A stretch of DNA of 64,000 bases from a bacterium (GTDB lineage Bacteria; Armatimonadota; Fimbriimonadia; Fimbriimonadales; Fimbriimonadaceae). Made by a program: the position numbers and the translations under genes. Shown piece by piece: positions 8,201 to 16,995 of this stretch. A model generated the notes under the pieces. The model was not told the DNA's origin, ran no database searches, and was given only the letters and a program-made list of their open reading frames with translations. The DNA lies in contig PNMZ01000002.1 in the NCBI GenBank assembly GCA_013823945.1, forward strand, positions 558,001-622,000, given 5' to 3'. Positions within the stretch are counted from its first letter, which is position 1. Each line of letters begins with the position of its first letter.

Positions 8201-9723
8201 GCATTGCTCAACGCGCATTTCTAGGTGCGTTATTCGGTGCGATTCTCGCCCTATTCATTCATCCGATGTCTCGCCCTTGGTTTCAATACGGACTTTATCG
8301 GTTTGAACCTTCTTTAACCGCCGCAAATTCGCCAAGCCTGGCCAAAACCCTAACTTCCCTGCCACCCCCAACCAACGACCAGAACGTCTCCCTCTATGTC
8401 CAAGTCGCAGCCGAGAAGCTCTCACAGGGAGAATCGCTCAACCCCAGCGATACGCTTCTCCTGATTGAGCTTTGTCGAACTGCCGCTGAAAAAGACCCGA
8501 CAAACGCCTTTTGGAGACAGAGCGAGGCCCTCTTCCAACAGGCAATAGGCAACGAGGAAGCCGCTCTTGTCGCCTGGCAAAGAGCCGCAAACCGGTCTTC
8601 TTGGACTGACTATCAGTCCATTCAACTTCGGGAGTTCATCTCAAAGCTCAAAGCCGAGTCTCGAATCACGATGGCCTGGCACTACGCCGCCGCCGCATCC
8701 CGAAGAAGCTCCGATCTCCCGCGAATGGTGTCTTCACTCGGAACTGGATACATCATCACCGATCAATCGCTCAAGTCACGACTAACCGCATTTCTTAATG
8801 GAAATCTGATTCGAGATAACGCCAGGTCTAAAATGAGTGCATCCCACGGTTACAATTTGTCCGAATTTGCCGCAACCGGTCCGTACCCTATCCCCGGCAC
8901 CCGACGAGAAAGAACCTTCAATCGCGCCGAATTTCCGACTGAAATCATAAAAATTGGCGACCCTGACAGCGCAAAAGTGATTGCCAGTGGCCTCCGCAAA
9001 AATGAAGCATATCAAGCCCTAGTTTTCACCCGAGATACAAAGAAAACACTCCAACGGCTAACCGGACAATCAATATTGACTAGTTCATTGCCTGGATCGC
9101 TTCTCATCACTTCAGTCTTATTTTTAGCGCTACACGCTCTGTTGTGTGTTTGTCCATGCGCCAAATTTCCCCGACTTGCTCCGTCTTTGCCAGCCATTCT
9201 CGGCCTCGTTGCTGGGAGCACCCTCTACTTCATCACAAAACAACCACTTCTCAGTTTATGGATTCTCCTCATCCTCGCAATCTTTTCTGTTCGCCCACCA
9301 TTAGAATTACTTGCCACGCCACCACGGATTCAACCTGCGACCCAAATTATCGGATCAGTTTTGGTTCTCATGATCGGAGTCAGCGTCACCTGCTACGCCA
9401 TTGTCAGCGCACCTCCGATGACTTCTCTCCGTGACTCTCTCATTGAAGGCTGGTGGACTTCCCCAGAAGTATCAATGGGTGCTTCGATTCTCTTCTTTGC
9501 TGGTCTACTAGCAATCCTCGCCCAGTACTTTGCATATCGTCAACAGCGACCCGCCGGCAGATTCCTCATTATGCTCACCCGCTATGCGACAAAGCATGCC
9601 GCCCTCGCCACTCTCCTATGCAGCATAATCCTCACCCCCTTTTGTATCTACTGGGATTCAAAAATCCAACCTGATCTTATGAACATTGCCCTCAATGAAA
9701 CGGCATACTATCTCAATAGATGA
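8197..9723 (+). CDS. Multi-pass membrane protein of unknown function with helical soluble domain
   Basis: A 508-residue protein with one N-terminal membrane helix (residues 5-22). A soluble helical stretch of about 250 residues follows, in which 'ALVAWQRAAN' and 'AAEKDPTNAFWRQSEALFQQA' have a TPR-like flavour. The C-terminal half then holds about seven hydrophobic helices, starting near 'LLITSVLFLALHALLCVC'. It overlaps the putative anti-sigma gene by ATGA and the glnD gene by ATGA (9720-9723), so it belongs to one coupled transcript. I do not recognise the family. It could be the sensor or target of the sigma module, but nothing in the sequence proves that. Confidence 0.75.
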   Translation: MSIAQRAFLGALFGAILALFIHPMSRPWFQYGLYRFEPSLTAANSPSLAKTLTSLPPPTNDQNVSLYVQVAAEKLSQGESLNPSDTLLLIELCRTAAEKDPTNAFWRQSEALFQQAIGNEEAALVAWQRAANRSSWTDYQSIQLREFISKLKAESRITMAWHYAAAASRRSSDLPRMVSSLGTGYIITDQSLKSRLTAFLNGNLIRDNARSKMSASHGYNLSEFAATGPYPIPGTRRERTFNRAEFPTEIIKIGDPDSAKVIASGLRKNEAYQALVFTRDTKKTLQRLTGQSILTSSLPGSLLITSVLFLALHALLCVCPCAKFPRLAPSLPAILGLVAGSTLYFITKQPLLSLWILLILAIFSVRPPLELLATPPRIQPATQIIGSVLVLMIGVSVTCYAIVSAPPMTSLRDSLIEGWWTSPEVSMGASILFFAGLLAILAQYFAYRQQRPAGRFLIMLTRYATKHAALATLLCSIILTPFCIYWDSKIQPDLMNIALNETAYYLNR

Positions 9724-12095
9724 GCGAACGATTCAAAAATGCCACCCAAAGCATAAACGAACGCCGCCAAGAACTCTTCGCGCAACTGAGGGCACAACCC
9801 AGTGGATGGAATTGGTGCCGAAAACTCAGTGCGCTCCATGACGAATTGTGGCGAGAGCTTTGGAGCGAAATCACACAGGAATTTTCCAATCTTCCGCCTC
9901 TGTCCATTGTGGCTACGGGAGGCTACGGGCGACAGGAAATGTCTCCTTCCAGCGATATTGATGTCGCATTCATCCCTCTTGCTGAATCACCTGAACTAGA
10001 TCAGGCGATCCGAATCCTGTTTCGCAACGCCCACGATGCATTTGGCCGCGCCCTTGGTGTCCGCTTGTCATATGTCTATCGCCTTGCCGCTGACCTTCCC
10101 GGACTCGATAGCATTAGCTTGACGAATCTACTAGATGCTCGCCTCATTACAGGTTCCTCTTCGCCTTTCCAAAATTTCAAAGAAGCTCTTTGGCAAGACT
10201 TCCCAACCGCAGAATTCCTCAATGCAAAGCTCGAAGAAAGACGTTCCGAAACCGAAAGGACACACACTACCCCCCTCGTCACACAGCCAAATCTCAAGCA
10301 TGGGGCGGGCGGACTCCGCGATTTTCACTGCTACAACTGGATCGGACTTGCAATCGGCGAGCGAGCAATACCCCCAACCGCTGCTGCCGACCAACTTCTC
10401 CTCTACCGCAACTTGCTTCATCTCCTTTCTGGCAAATTGCAGGATGAACTGAATTTTGCTCGACGTGATGAACTCGCCGATGCCCTTCAAACAGACCCAT
10501 TTGTCCTCGGATCTAATATTGCCGAAGCTCTCACCCAAAACCACAACGACTTCCTCCATGGTCTTCGTCGGCTCACAGATAATCGCTACTCTCTCGGACA
10601 AATTGCCGATGCTGCTCGAGGAGAAATCCGAATCAATACGGGAGCTCAAGCAGGTCAAGCGGCCGCACTTCTTGCTCAGGCCAAAACAATTGGATTAGAA
10701 CTACCAAATCAACTTCCCGCCCTTACTCCCCAAGTTGGCCCTGAGATACTTTCCGCCGTGGCCTCGCCCACTGCAACCCTTCGAGCAATCGAATCTACCG
10801 GAATTTTTGAAATGATCTTTCCGGAACTTTCCGCCTGCAAGTCCCTCATGCCCGGAGATGCTTCCCACCGATATACCGTTCTGGAACACACTTTACAAGC
10901 AATGGAGGAGTTTGAAAAAATTGGCCCCGGCTCCCCTTTTGCTGAAATTCGGAATGAACTCGCCGATCCCAATCTACCGTCCCTGGCCCTACTTTTTCAT
11001 GATCTTGGAAAGGCCATTCCCGCAGGACACCACCAAGATACCGGCGCAGTTATTGTCTCTGATGTCGCGGCTCGATGGGGCCTCGAATCATCCCTAAAAT
11101 CCAACCTCATCTGGCTTGTTCAGAATCACTTGTTGATGAGTCAATACATCCGGGTTCGAGATATTGACCACCCGGATACAATCACCGAATTCGCCGCTCA
11201 AATGCCGAATCTCGAGTTACTTCGGGTTCTCACCCTTCTCACCTATTGCGATGTCCGAAGTGTGAGTCCGGAACTCTGGACACCCGTCCAACAAACGTAC
11301 CTCTTGAGCCTTTACGAACGAGCTGCTCCGATCATTGAGTCCAATGAAAATCCGACCGAAGTTGAATCATCCGCAATCCGCAGAGTACTCAGTACCGCGC
11401 GGTCAAGCGGAAACACATCTATTCAAGATATTGAAGAATTCCTCAGCGTGATGCCCACGCGCTATCTGTTGAGCACATCGGAAGAAACTATTCTTCTCCA
11501 TCACCAACTTTTCAATCAAGTCGAATCCGAATCAATCATCGTCACTTTCCAAGATCATCGCGAATTGGGGCTCACTGAAATCACCCTTGTAACCCCCGAC
11601 CGACCTGGATTGCTCCTCAACATCCTTGCCGCGCTCTACGCCCACAATCTCAGCATCCAAAATCTGCGCTGCGCGACTTCAGAATCAAACCCGGCAATCA
11701 TCATCGACTCTTTCTTTGTGAGCAAAGCAGGGTCAACGCTTCCTCACCATCTTCGCCAACGATTAGATATTGATTTCAACCGAATTCTCAAAGGCGAGAT
11801 CACCGCAACGCAACTCCTTCATTCAAAGGGCAAAGACCCTGAACGCAAGCAGCAATTCTTCACGCTGGAAATCACCGAGAGAAACCCGCTCATTCTTGAA
11901 ATTCGCGCTCCACGGGGGCGTGGTCTCGCCTATCGTTTGGCAAAGGTAATCAGCGAGCAAGGGCTGAGCATCCTGACCGCACGACTTGGCCAATGGGCCG
12001 GATCTGCAAGTGCAGGGTTCTATGTCGTCCACCCAGACGATCAACCCATCAATATCCCCAGTCTTCGTGAGGCATTCCTCTCCTCTGCGGACTAA
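9720..12095 (+). CDS. glnD: Bifunctional [protein-PII] uridylyltransferase/uridylyl-removing enzyme
   Basis: A 791-residue protein with the GlnD order of domains. The nucleotidyltransferase site is at residues 67-82 ('GGYGRQEMSPSSDIDVAF', with the two Asp that bind metal). The HD phosphohydrolase domain holds 'HRYTVLEHTL' (about 383) and 'FHDLGKAIPAGH' (about 426). Two C-terminal ACT domains follow at about 620-690 and 715-785 ('VTPDRPGLLLNILAALY'; 'APRGRGLAYRLAKVISEQG'). The enzyme adds or removes UMP on PII in response to glutamine. It is somewhat shorter than the E. coli protein. No glnB, glnK or amtB gene is in the window. It is coupled by ATGA to the membrane protein upstream. Confidence 0.93.
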   Translation: MSERFKNATQSINERRQELFAQLRAQPSGWNWCRKLSALHDELWRELWSEITQEFSNLPPLSIVATGGYGRQEMSPSSDIDVAFIPLAESPELDQAIRILFRNAHDAFGRALGVRLSYVYRLAADLPGLDSISLTNLLDARLITGSSSPFQNFKEALWQDFPTAEFLNAKLEERRSETERTHTTPLVTQPNLKHGAGGLRDFHCYNWIGLAIGERAIPPTAAADQLLLYRNLLHLLSGKLQDELNFARRDELADALQTDPFVLGSNIAEALTQNHNDFLHGLRRLTDNRYSLGQIADAARGEIRINTGAQAGQAAALLAQAKTIGLELPNQLPALTPQVGPEILSAVASPTATLRAIESTGIFEMIFPELSACKSLMPGDASHRYTVLEHTLQAMEEFEKIGPGSPFAEIRNELADPNLPSLALLFHDLGKAIPAGHHQDTGAVIVSDVAARWGLESSLKSNLIWLVQNHLLMSQYIRVRDIDHPDTITEFAAQMPNLELLRVLTLLTYCDVRSVSPELWTPVQQTYLLSLYERAAPIIESNENPTEVESSAIRRVLSTARSSGNTSIQDIEEFLSVMPTRYLLSTSEETILLHHQLFNQVESESIIVTFQDHRELGLTEITLVTPDRPGLLLNILAALYAHNLSIQNLRCATSESNPAIIIDSFFVSKAGSTLPHHLRQRLDIDFNRILKGEITATQLLHSKGKDPERKQQFFTLEITERNPLILEIRAPRGRGLAYRLAKVISEQGLSILTARLGQWAGSASAGFYVVHPDDQPINIPSLREAFLSSAD

Positions 12096-12128
12096 CCCAT
12101 TGTTGGCATAGGTATTCTCAGGTCTGAT

Positions 12129-12581
12129 ATGAAGGTCGTCATTTTGGGATGTGGTCGCTCCGGAGCGTCGCTCGCCCTGCAACTTGCCGCGATGAATCAT
12201 CAAGTCACGGTGATCGAAAAAAGCCCCGAATCGCTAAGACGACTGGGCAAAACCTACCCCTGTCGAATTGTCCTGGGGAATGGCCTCGATCTGGACACAC
12301 TCGAAAAGGCCGACATCAAAGACTGCAACGCGTTTTTCGCCATGACCCGTGGAGACAACACAAACCTCATGGCCGCACAAATCGTCCAACGAAACTTCCG
12401 AATCGAGCGAGTAGCCGTAAAAGTCGCTGACCCATTGCGCGCCGAAGCCTATCGCAAACTTGGCCTCTTCACGATCAATGCCGCTGCCCTCCTTGCCGGA
12501 ATGTGTCGTGATTGGCTCCTCGGCGAAGAGTTCAAGCCGATTGACCACTACAATGTCGACGGAGTCGAGGTGGAACTGTGA
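12129..12581 (+). CDS. TrkA-type NAD-binding protein (RCK_N only)
   Basis: A 150-residue protein with a Rossmann nucleotide-binding fold: 'VVILGCGRSGASLALQLAA' with GxGxxG at residues 7-12, an acidic residue at the end of the second strand ('VTVIEKS'), and 'GNGLDLDTLEKADIKDCNAFFAMT', typical of TrkA/KtrA-like regulators of potassium channels. It has only the N-terminal RCK domain; its C-terminus lacks TrkA_C. It overlaps the next, complete TrkA gene by GTGA. The pair probably forms a hetero-oligomeric gating ring on a K+ transporter whose membrane subunit is not in the window. Confidence 0.85.
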   Translation: MKVVILGCGRSGASLALQLAAMNHQVTVIEKSPESLRRLGKTYPCRIVLGNGLDLDTLEKADIKDCNAFFAMTRGDNTNLMAAQIVQRNFRIERVAVKVADPLRAEAYRKLGLFTINAAALLAGMCRDWLLGEEFKPIDHYNVDGVEVEL

Positions 12582-13249
12582 GCTATTACGTCATTATCGT
12601 TGGTGGCGGCAATGTAGGAATCCAACTTGCTAAGCGTCTAATCGCTCGTGGCCACGAAACCGTCCTCCTCGAAAAAGATAGCCGACAAGCCCAAAAACTC
12701 GGCAATCTCCTGGGAGATGAGCACATTGTCTATGGGGATGGATGCGACATTCTCGTCCAAAAAGCTGCCGGATTCAAAAGGGCCGACATCGTCGTTTCGG
12801 TCACGGGTGAAGACGAAGATAATCTCATCTGCTGCCAACTCGCAAAAGAAGTTTGGGGGGTCAATCGGGTCGTCGCTCGGGTCAATGATCCGGCCCACGA
12901 AGCAATTTTCCGTGAGATCGGCATTGATGACACTGTGTCAGCCACTGGCATCATTTTCTCGCTCATTGATCAACAAATTTCCAGCGACGAACTTGTTCCC
13001 GTTGGACACTTGCACAAAGGGCATGTCGAAATCGTCGAAAGCACGCTCGGCGAGAAGTCTCGCCTCATCGGGCAGGCAGTTCGCGACATCACCCTTCCCC
13101 AAGGCTCTTTCATCGCCTACGTTTTTCGAAACGGAGCGGGAATGCAAGTGAATGGCGACACAATCTTTGAAACGGGAGACATGGTCGTAGCAATGGTTCC
13201 GACCGCAAGAGCCGAAGAACTTCGCTCCGTTTTTGCTGACATCGCTTAG
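12578..13249 (+). CDS. TrkA family potassium uptake regulatory protein
   Basis: A 223-residue protein with RCK_N ('VIIVGGGNVGIQLAKRLIARG', GxGxxG near residues 8-13; 'GDGCDILVQKAAGFKRADIVVSVTG') and TrkA_C (about 140-220, 'RLIGQAVRDITLPQGSFIAYVFRNG', ending 'FETGDMVVAMVP'). This is the standard length for a single-unit KtrA/TrkA. It binds NAD(H) or ATP/ADP and gates a Trk/Ktr potassium channel from the cytoplasmic side. The start is GTG overlapping the stop of the preceding RCK_N gene (12578-12581). No trkH or ktrB is visible here. Confidence 0.9.
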   Translation: MSYYVIIVGGGNVGIQLAKRLIARGHETVLLEKDSRQAQKLGNLLGDEHIVYGDGCDILVQKAAGFKRADIVVSVTGEDEDNLICCQLAKEVWGVNRVVARVNDPAHEAIFREIGIDDTVSATGIIFSLIDQQISSDELVPVGHLHKGHVEIVESTLGEKSRLIGQAVRDITLPQGSFIAYVFRNGAGMQVNGDTIFETGDMVVAMVPTARAEELRSVFADIA

Positions 13250-13303
13250 TCAGGGGAAAAGCTTCGATACCGCCAACTCACTACCAGCGTCCATAAACGG
13301 CAC

Positions 13304-15040
13304 ATGACCGCTAACCACGAGAATGAACTCGCTCACTCATCAATTTGGGATATCCAAACAACCGATGAAACCGCTGCGACCGCTCTCATCCAGGAACTGA
13401 ATCTTGAACCCATTGTTGCGCGACTTCTCGTTCAACGAGGGTTCACCACTCCAGAATCCGCCGAGCAATTCCTCACGCCCAATCTCGAAGATCTCACCCT
13501 CCCTTCGCTTCTTCCCGATTTCGAGAAAGCCAAAGCCGCCTTGCTCAACGCACGTGACAAGCAGGAAAAAATTTATATTCACGGCGATTACGACGTCGAT
13601 GGAGTGACGTCTGCCGCTATTCTTTACCGATTTCTTGACCGGACAGGATTTATTGTTGAGGGCCACGTCCCCCACCGAGAAGCCGAAGGCTACGGAATAC
13701 ACATTGACACCGTGCGGCGAGCACATGCCTGTGGTGCCAAACTCATATTGACGTGCGACTGTGGCACATCCAGCCATACTCAACTCGAAGCCGCCTATGA
13801 GCTGGGTATGAAGGTCGTCATCACCGACCACCACGAGAGCCCGGCAATTCTTCCTCCAGCCGAAGCAATTGTCAATCCTAAACGACGTGATTTCACCGGC
13901 CCCGGAGGAGAACTCTCAGGCGCTGGAATAGCATTTCTCTTCTGCCTCGGTCTCTGCGACGATCTTGGAATCAAGCCGGAAACCTACTTTCGAAATTTCC
14001 TAGACCTAGCCGTAATGGGCACAGTTGCCGATGTGATGCCCCTTCACTTGAACAATCGTATCATCGCCCGCCACGGACTGCCTGCCCTTCACGCCACCCA
14101 GAAGAAAGGTCTCCGCGCTCTCCTTCGAGTTTCAAATCTGGATGATTTCAGCGTCAAGCTCACCACCCGCCATATTGGATTCCAAATCGGACCAAGAATC
14201 AATGCCGTTGGACGTATTGACGATGCAGATGTCGCATTCCGGCTCCTGACCACCAACGACGCCAAAGAAGGCACCGAGCTTGCTGAGTTTCTTGACCGGA
14301 AGAATCAAGAAAGGAGGTCACTTCAAGATGCACTCGTTGAAGAAGCTACAGCAAAAATCATCGCCGAAGGACTCGACAAGAACTCTGCAATCGTTGTTGC
14401 CGGGGAGAATTGGCAGAAAGGCATTGTCGGAATCGTGGCGGGCAAGGTCACTGAAAAGTTTCGACGCCCCGCATTCGTCCTCGGGATTCACGGTGACCAA
14501 GCGACTGGCTCCGCCCGATCAATCCCCGCATTCAACTTATTCGATGCCATCGAAGCTAATCGCGGCCTGATCATCAAAGGAGGAGGTCACGCCGCCGCTG
14601 CTGGTGTCACGATCGCCGTTGCGAACCTAGAAGCCTTTCAAAACGCAATCAATGAATTTGCTCAAAATCTCCTTCAACCAGAAGACTTCTTGCCTCGAAT
14701 CCGAATCGATCAACCGATCACACTTCCAGAAACTTCCCTTGCCCTAGCCCAATCAATCGCCCAGCTCGAACCATTTGGCGAAGCGAACCCCGAACCCCAA
14801 TTCCTCATGCCGGGCGTCCACCTAGCCACCAACAATCCAACTCGAAACCCCATTCACACCCGGGTTCTTCTTAAATCTGGATCTGAAGACCGGATGGCTA
14901 TGGCCTTCGGCCTCGGCGAGCAGTTTGCCGAAATTCCTCTCCAAACTAAAATAGATACAGTCGTGAATATTGAAGAAGATCAATTCAATGGAAAAAAACG
15001 CCTAAAAATGGTTGTCCGCGATTTCCGCCTAGCCGAGTAA
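13304..15040 (+). CDS. recJ: Single-stranded-DNA-specific 5'-3' exonuclease RecJ
   Basis: A 578-residue protein, the usual length. The DHH phosphoesterase motifs are present: 'IYIHGDYDVDGVTSAAIL' (about residues 86-103), 'CDCGTS' and 'VITDHHESP' (about 172-180, the DHH motif). The DHHA1 domain carries 'GGGHAAAAGVTIAV' (about 426-439), and an OB-like C-terminal domain follows. RecJ degrades 5' ends of single-stranded DNA in recombination and repair. The gene ends in a 12-base overlap with the convergent PDZ protein gene. A tract of about 54 bases without a clear promoter precedes it. Confidence 0.95.
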   Translation: MTANHENELAHSSIWDIQTTDETAATALIQELNLEPIVARLLVQRGFTTPESAEQFLTPNLEDLTLPSLLPDFEKAKAALLNARDKQEKIYIHGDYDVDGVTSAAILYRFLDRTGFIVEGHVPHREAEGYGIHIDTVRRAHACGAKLILTCDCGTSSHTQLEAAYELGMKVVITDHHESPAILPPAEAIVNPKRRDFTGPGGELSGAGIAFLFCLGLCDDLGIKPETYFRNFLDLAVMGTVADVMPLHLNNRIIARHGLPALHATQKKGLRALLRVSNLDDFSVKLTTRHIGFQIGPRINAVGRIDDADVAFRLLTTNDAKEGTELAEFLDRKNQERRSLQDALVEEATAKIIAEGLDKNSAIVVAGENWQKGIVGIVAGKVTEKFRRPAFVLGIHGDQATGSARSIPAFNLFDAIEANRGLIIKGGGHAAAAGVTIAVANLEAFQNAINEFAQNLLQPEDFLPRIRIDQPITLPETSLALAQSIAQLEPFGEANPEPQFLMPGVHLATNNPTRNPIHTRVLLKSGSEDRMAMAFGLGEQFAEIPLQTKIDTVVNIEEDQFNGKKRLKMVVRDFRLAE

Positions 15041-16057
15041 GCGTCCCTTCACACCTACCGTCATCTTAACTTCCATCTGCTTCCCACCCCGATAGATGCG
15101 CATTGTCAGCTCACTCCCTGGCTCAACACCGAATAAGAGTGCCGCAAGGTCAACCACGTTTCCAACCGGCGTTCCGTTTGCCGTCATGATCAAATCGCCC
15201 GGCTTCAATCCCGCCAAATCACTCGGACTCCCCGGAGTCACCTCATCAACAACCACTTGCCCCGGTCCGTCTCCAGCTCGGAAAAAGAGCCCGACGCTGG
15301 GATGCTCAACCTTATGATCATCCCGCTGAAATCCAGCAACGACTCGGTTCAAGATTTTTGAACCGAGGGCATAAGCTACGGTCAAGCCTTGTGGACCAAA
15401 TCCATTTCGAACCTTCTGGGTCTGGCCCGCATCTCCCCCCGCTGCCAAATTCATTGCGCTGGTTTGAGGCATATCAGGCTGAAGAATCGCGCCAAGAATC
15501 CCCACCATCGCCCCTGAATTGTCGAAAACAATTGCTCCCCCCATTGGGACATCCTTCGTTTCAAACTGAATCTCTGCCAGAGGCACAAATCGCTGACTGG
15601 GCATCAAAATTCCCGGACGATCATCACTCGTCAACATCCCACGAACCGCACCCTGAACAGTCGCGACCATCATTTCCCCTGGTTTTGTTTGGGGGGCCAA
15701 CCGAACTGCTTGCCGCTTGCCCGCTACCCAATTGTGTGCTCCAAGCAAAACCAAGCTGGTCTCCTTGTCGTACCCAATCCGCCCCAGCTTAACTTCGACC
15801 CCACCGCTCAATTTCGCCGTTAACGGTTCAAAAACCAAACTTGAAGCATGAGCCACAAAATATCCCCGATCATCAATTAAAACCGCAACCCCAAACGGGT
15901 TCCCGTTGATGTCGGGAAGAACCGCAAGGGAATCTACAACCGAGGCCCAAGCCGCATTCTGATACGGCCCAATAGGCACCAATGGCGTCTCAATAATGTT
16001 CCGCTCTTGAGTGACAACCTGAGAAGCCAGTAAGACACTAACCGCCAAAGACCACAT
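15029..16057 (-). CDS. HtrA-like PDZ protein, catalytically dead
   Basis: A 342-residue exported protein with a trypsin-like domain and a C-terminal PDZ domain (about 260-340, 'VDEVTPGSPSDLAGLKPGDLIMTANG'). A short signal peptide starts at ATG 16057, which is preceded by GGAGGT 11 bases upstream; an upstream ATG at 16120 would overlap the previous gene by 83 bases. The protease landmarks are recognisable but altered. His is kept ('GYFVAHASS', H70). The Asp position reads 'KETSLVLL' (S101 where HtrA has D), and the serine loop reads 'VPMGGAIVFDNSG' with Met172 where HtrA has the nucleophile. It is therefore probably a sensor or adaptor, not a protease. It is the third gene of a sigma/anti-sigma group. 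Confidence 0.8.
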   Translation of the reverse strand: MWSLAVSVLLASQVVTQERNIIETPLVPIGPYQNAAWASVVDSLAVLPDINGNPFGVAVLIDDRGYFVAHASSLVFEPLTAKLSGGVEVKLGRIGYDKETSLVLLGAHNWVAGKRQAVRLAPQTKPGEMMVATVQGAVRGMLTSDDRPGILMPSQRFVPLAEIQFETKDVPMGGAIVFDNSGAMVGILGAILQPDMPQTSAMNLAAGGDAGQTQKVRNGFGPQGLTVAYALGSKILNRVVAGFQRDDHKVEHPSVGLFFRAGDGPGQVVVDEVTPGSPSDLAGLKPGDLIMTANGTPVGNVVDLAALLFGVEPGSELTMRIYRGGKQMEVKMTVGVKGRLLG

Positions 16058-16994
16058 TTCGCTTATCGACCTCCGTTGCCGCACTCGCCCGAGTTTGGGG
16101 ATCCGTCCCCGCACCAACAATCACAACTTTTCCGGCTTCACCCATTCCTACCGGTGCCGCCATCATCGCTCCCGGCGTTGCATTGTCTGCCGATTCTCGT
16201 CGACTAAATCCCTCAATTGCTCCCGCCGCAATGCTCGCCACTGCCGAAGACGCCGAAGAACCTCTGTCAACCGTAACACCAGATCCAACACCACCACGTC
16301 CATCAATCTTCGCCGAAATATCCGCCCCCGACATCGTTAAGGAAGCCCCATTCGAGACAGGTTGAGCAGACGCATAGCGTGGAGCTTGGCTTCGCTTCGG
16401 CGTACGTCTTACTTGACTCCGTACTCCGGATCGATTTGCCCTGCTGACTTCGCCTTGAGCCGGCTCCCCAGCTCCAGAATTCAAAGCACCACCATTTGAT
16501 GACTGAGGAGCAGTATTGGGTTGTGAGATACCCAACTCTTGCTCAATTCTCGGTTGACGACTCGCATCCATCCGCGCCATCGGCGAGATTCCGTGCGTTT
16601 CGACCCCCATACTTGCGACCACCGGCGAACTTTCTCCATTACCGGTCGTGACTACACGGTTTGGATTCATTAAGAAGACCGCAAGGGCCGCACAGGCCGC
16701 AACCGGCAATGCAAACCGCCCCCAACTGGCAAACCAAGACGTCCGGGCTTCGGGAATACCTTGGCCCAAGATCGCATCCTTTACCCGAGAAGAGTTCAGT
16801 TGGCATTCTGGAATGTCGCCAAGTGCCTTGAGTTCCGACTTAAGGTTCCCCAAAACCACCAACTCTTGTGCCATCGCCTGAGTCACTTCCCCACCATCAC
16901 CCGCATCCAGCAACTGCTGATCCCCTGCTTCTTCTTCGCCAAAAACTCTGCGGAAAAGCGCATCCATTTGTTCGTTTGTCATCTTGTTATCCAC
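16038..16994 (-). CDS. Membrane-anchored putative anti-sigma factor with low-complexity outer tail
   Basis: A 318-residue protein. The N-terminal 90 residues are acidic and helical and would lie in the cytoplasm ('QAMAQELVVLGNLKSELKALG'). One membrane helix follows at about residues 93-108 ('FALPVAACAALAVFLM'). The rest is a Gly/Ser/Ala-rich tail with Arg-rich patches, probably outside the membrane and largely unfolded. The GTG start lies 2 bases after the stop of the ECF sigma gene, and its end overlaps the pseudo-HtrA gene by 20 bases. Order and topology resemble RseA-type anti-sigma factors, but no known anti-sigma motif is clear. Confidence 0.7.
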   Translation of the reverse strand: MDNKMTNEQMDALFRRVFGEEEAGDQQLLDAGDGGEVTQAMAQELVVLGNLKSELKALGDIPECQLNSSRVKDAILGQGIPEARTSWFASWGRFALPVAACAALAVFLMNPNRVVTTGNGESSPVVASMGVETHGISPMARMDASRQPRIEQELGISQPNTAPQSSNGGALNSGAGEPAQGEVSRANRSGVRSQVRRTPKRSQAPRYASAQPVSNGASLTMSGADISAKIDGRGGVGSGVTVDRGSSASSAVASIAAGAIEGFSRRESADNATPGAMMAAPVGMGEAGKVVIVGAGTDPQTRASAATEVDKRNVVFGG

Positions 16995-16995
16995 G

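Noticed and set aside
16038-16365. Plus-strand frames in the low-complexity tail of the anti-sigma gene
   Set aside because: They are Arg/Ser-rich shadows opposite a real gene and have no RBS.
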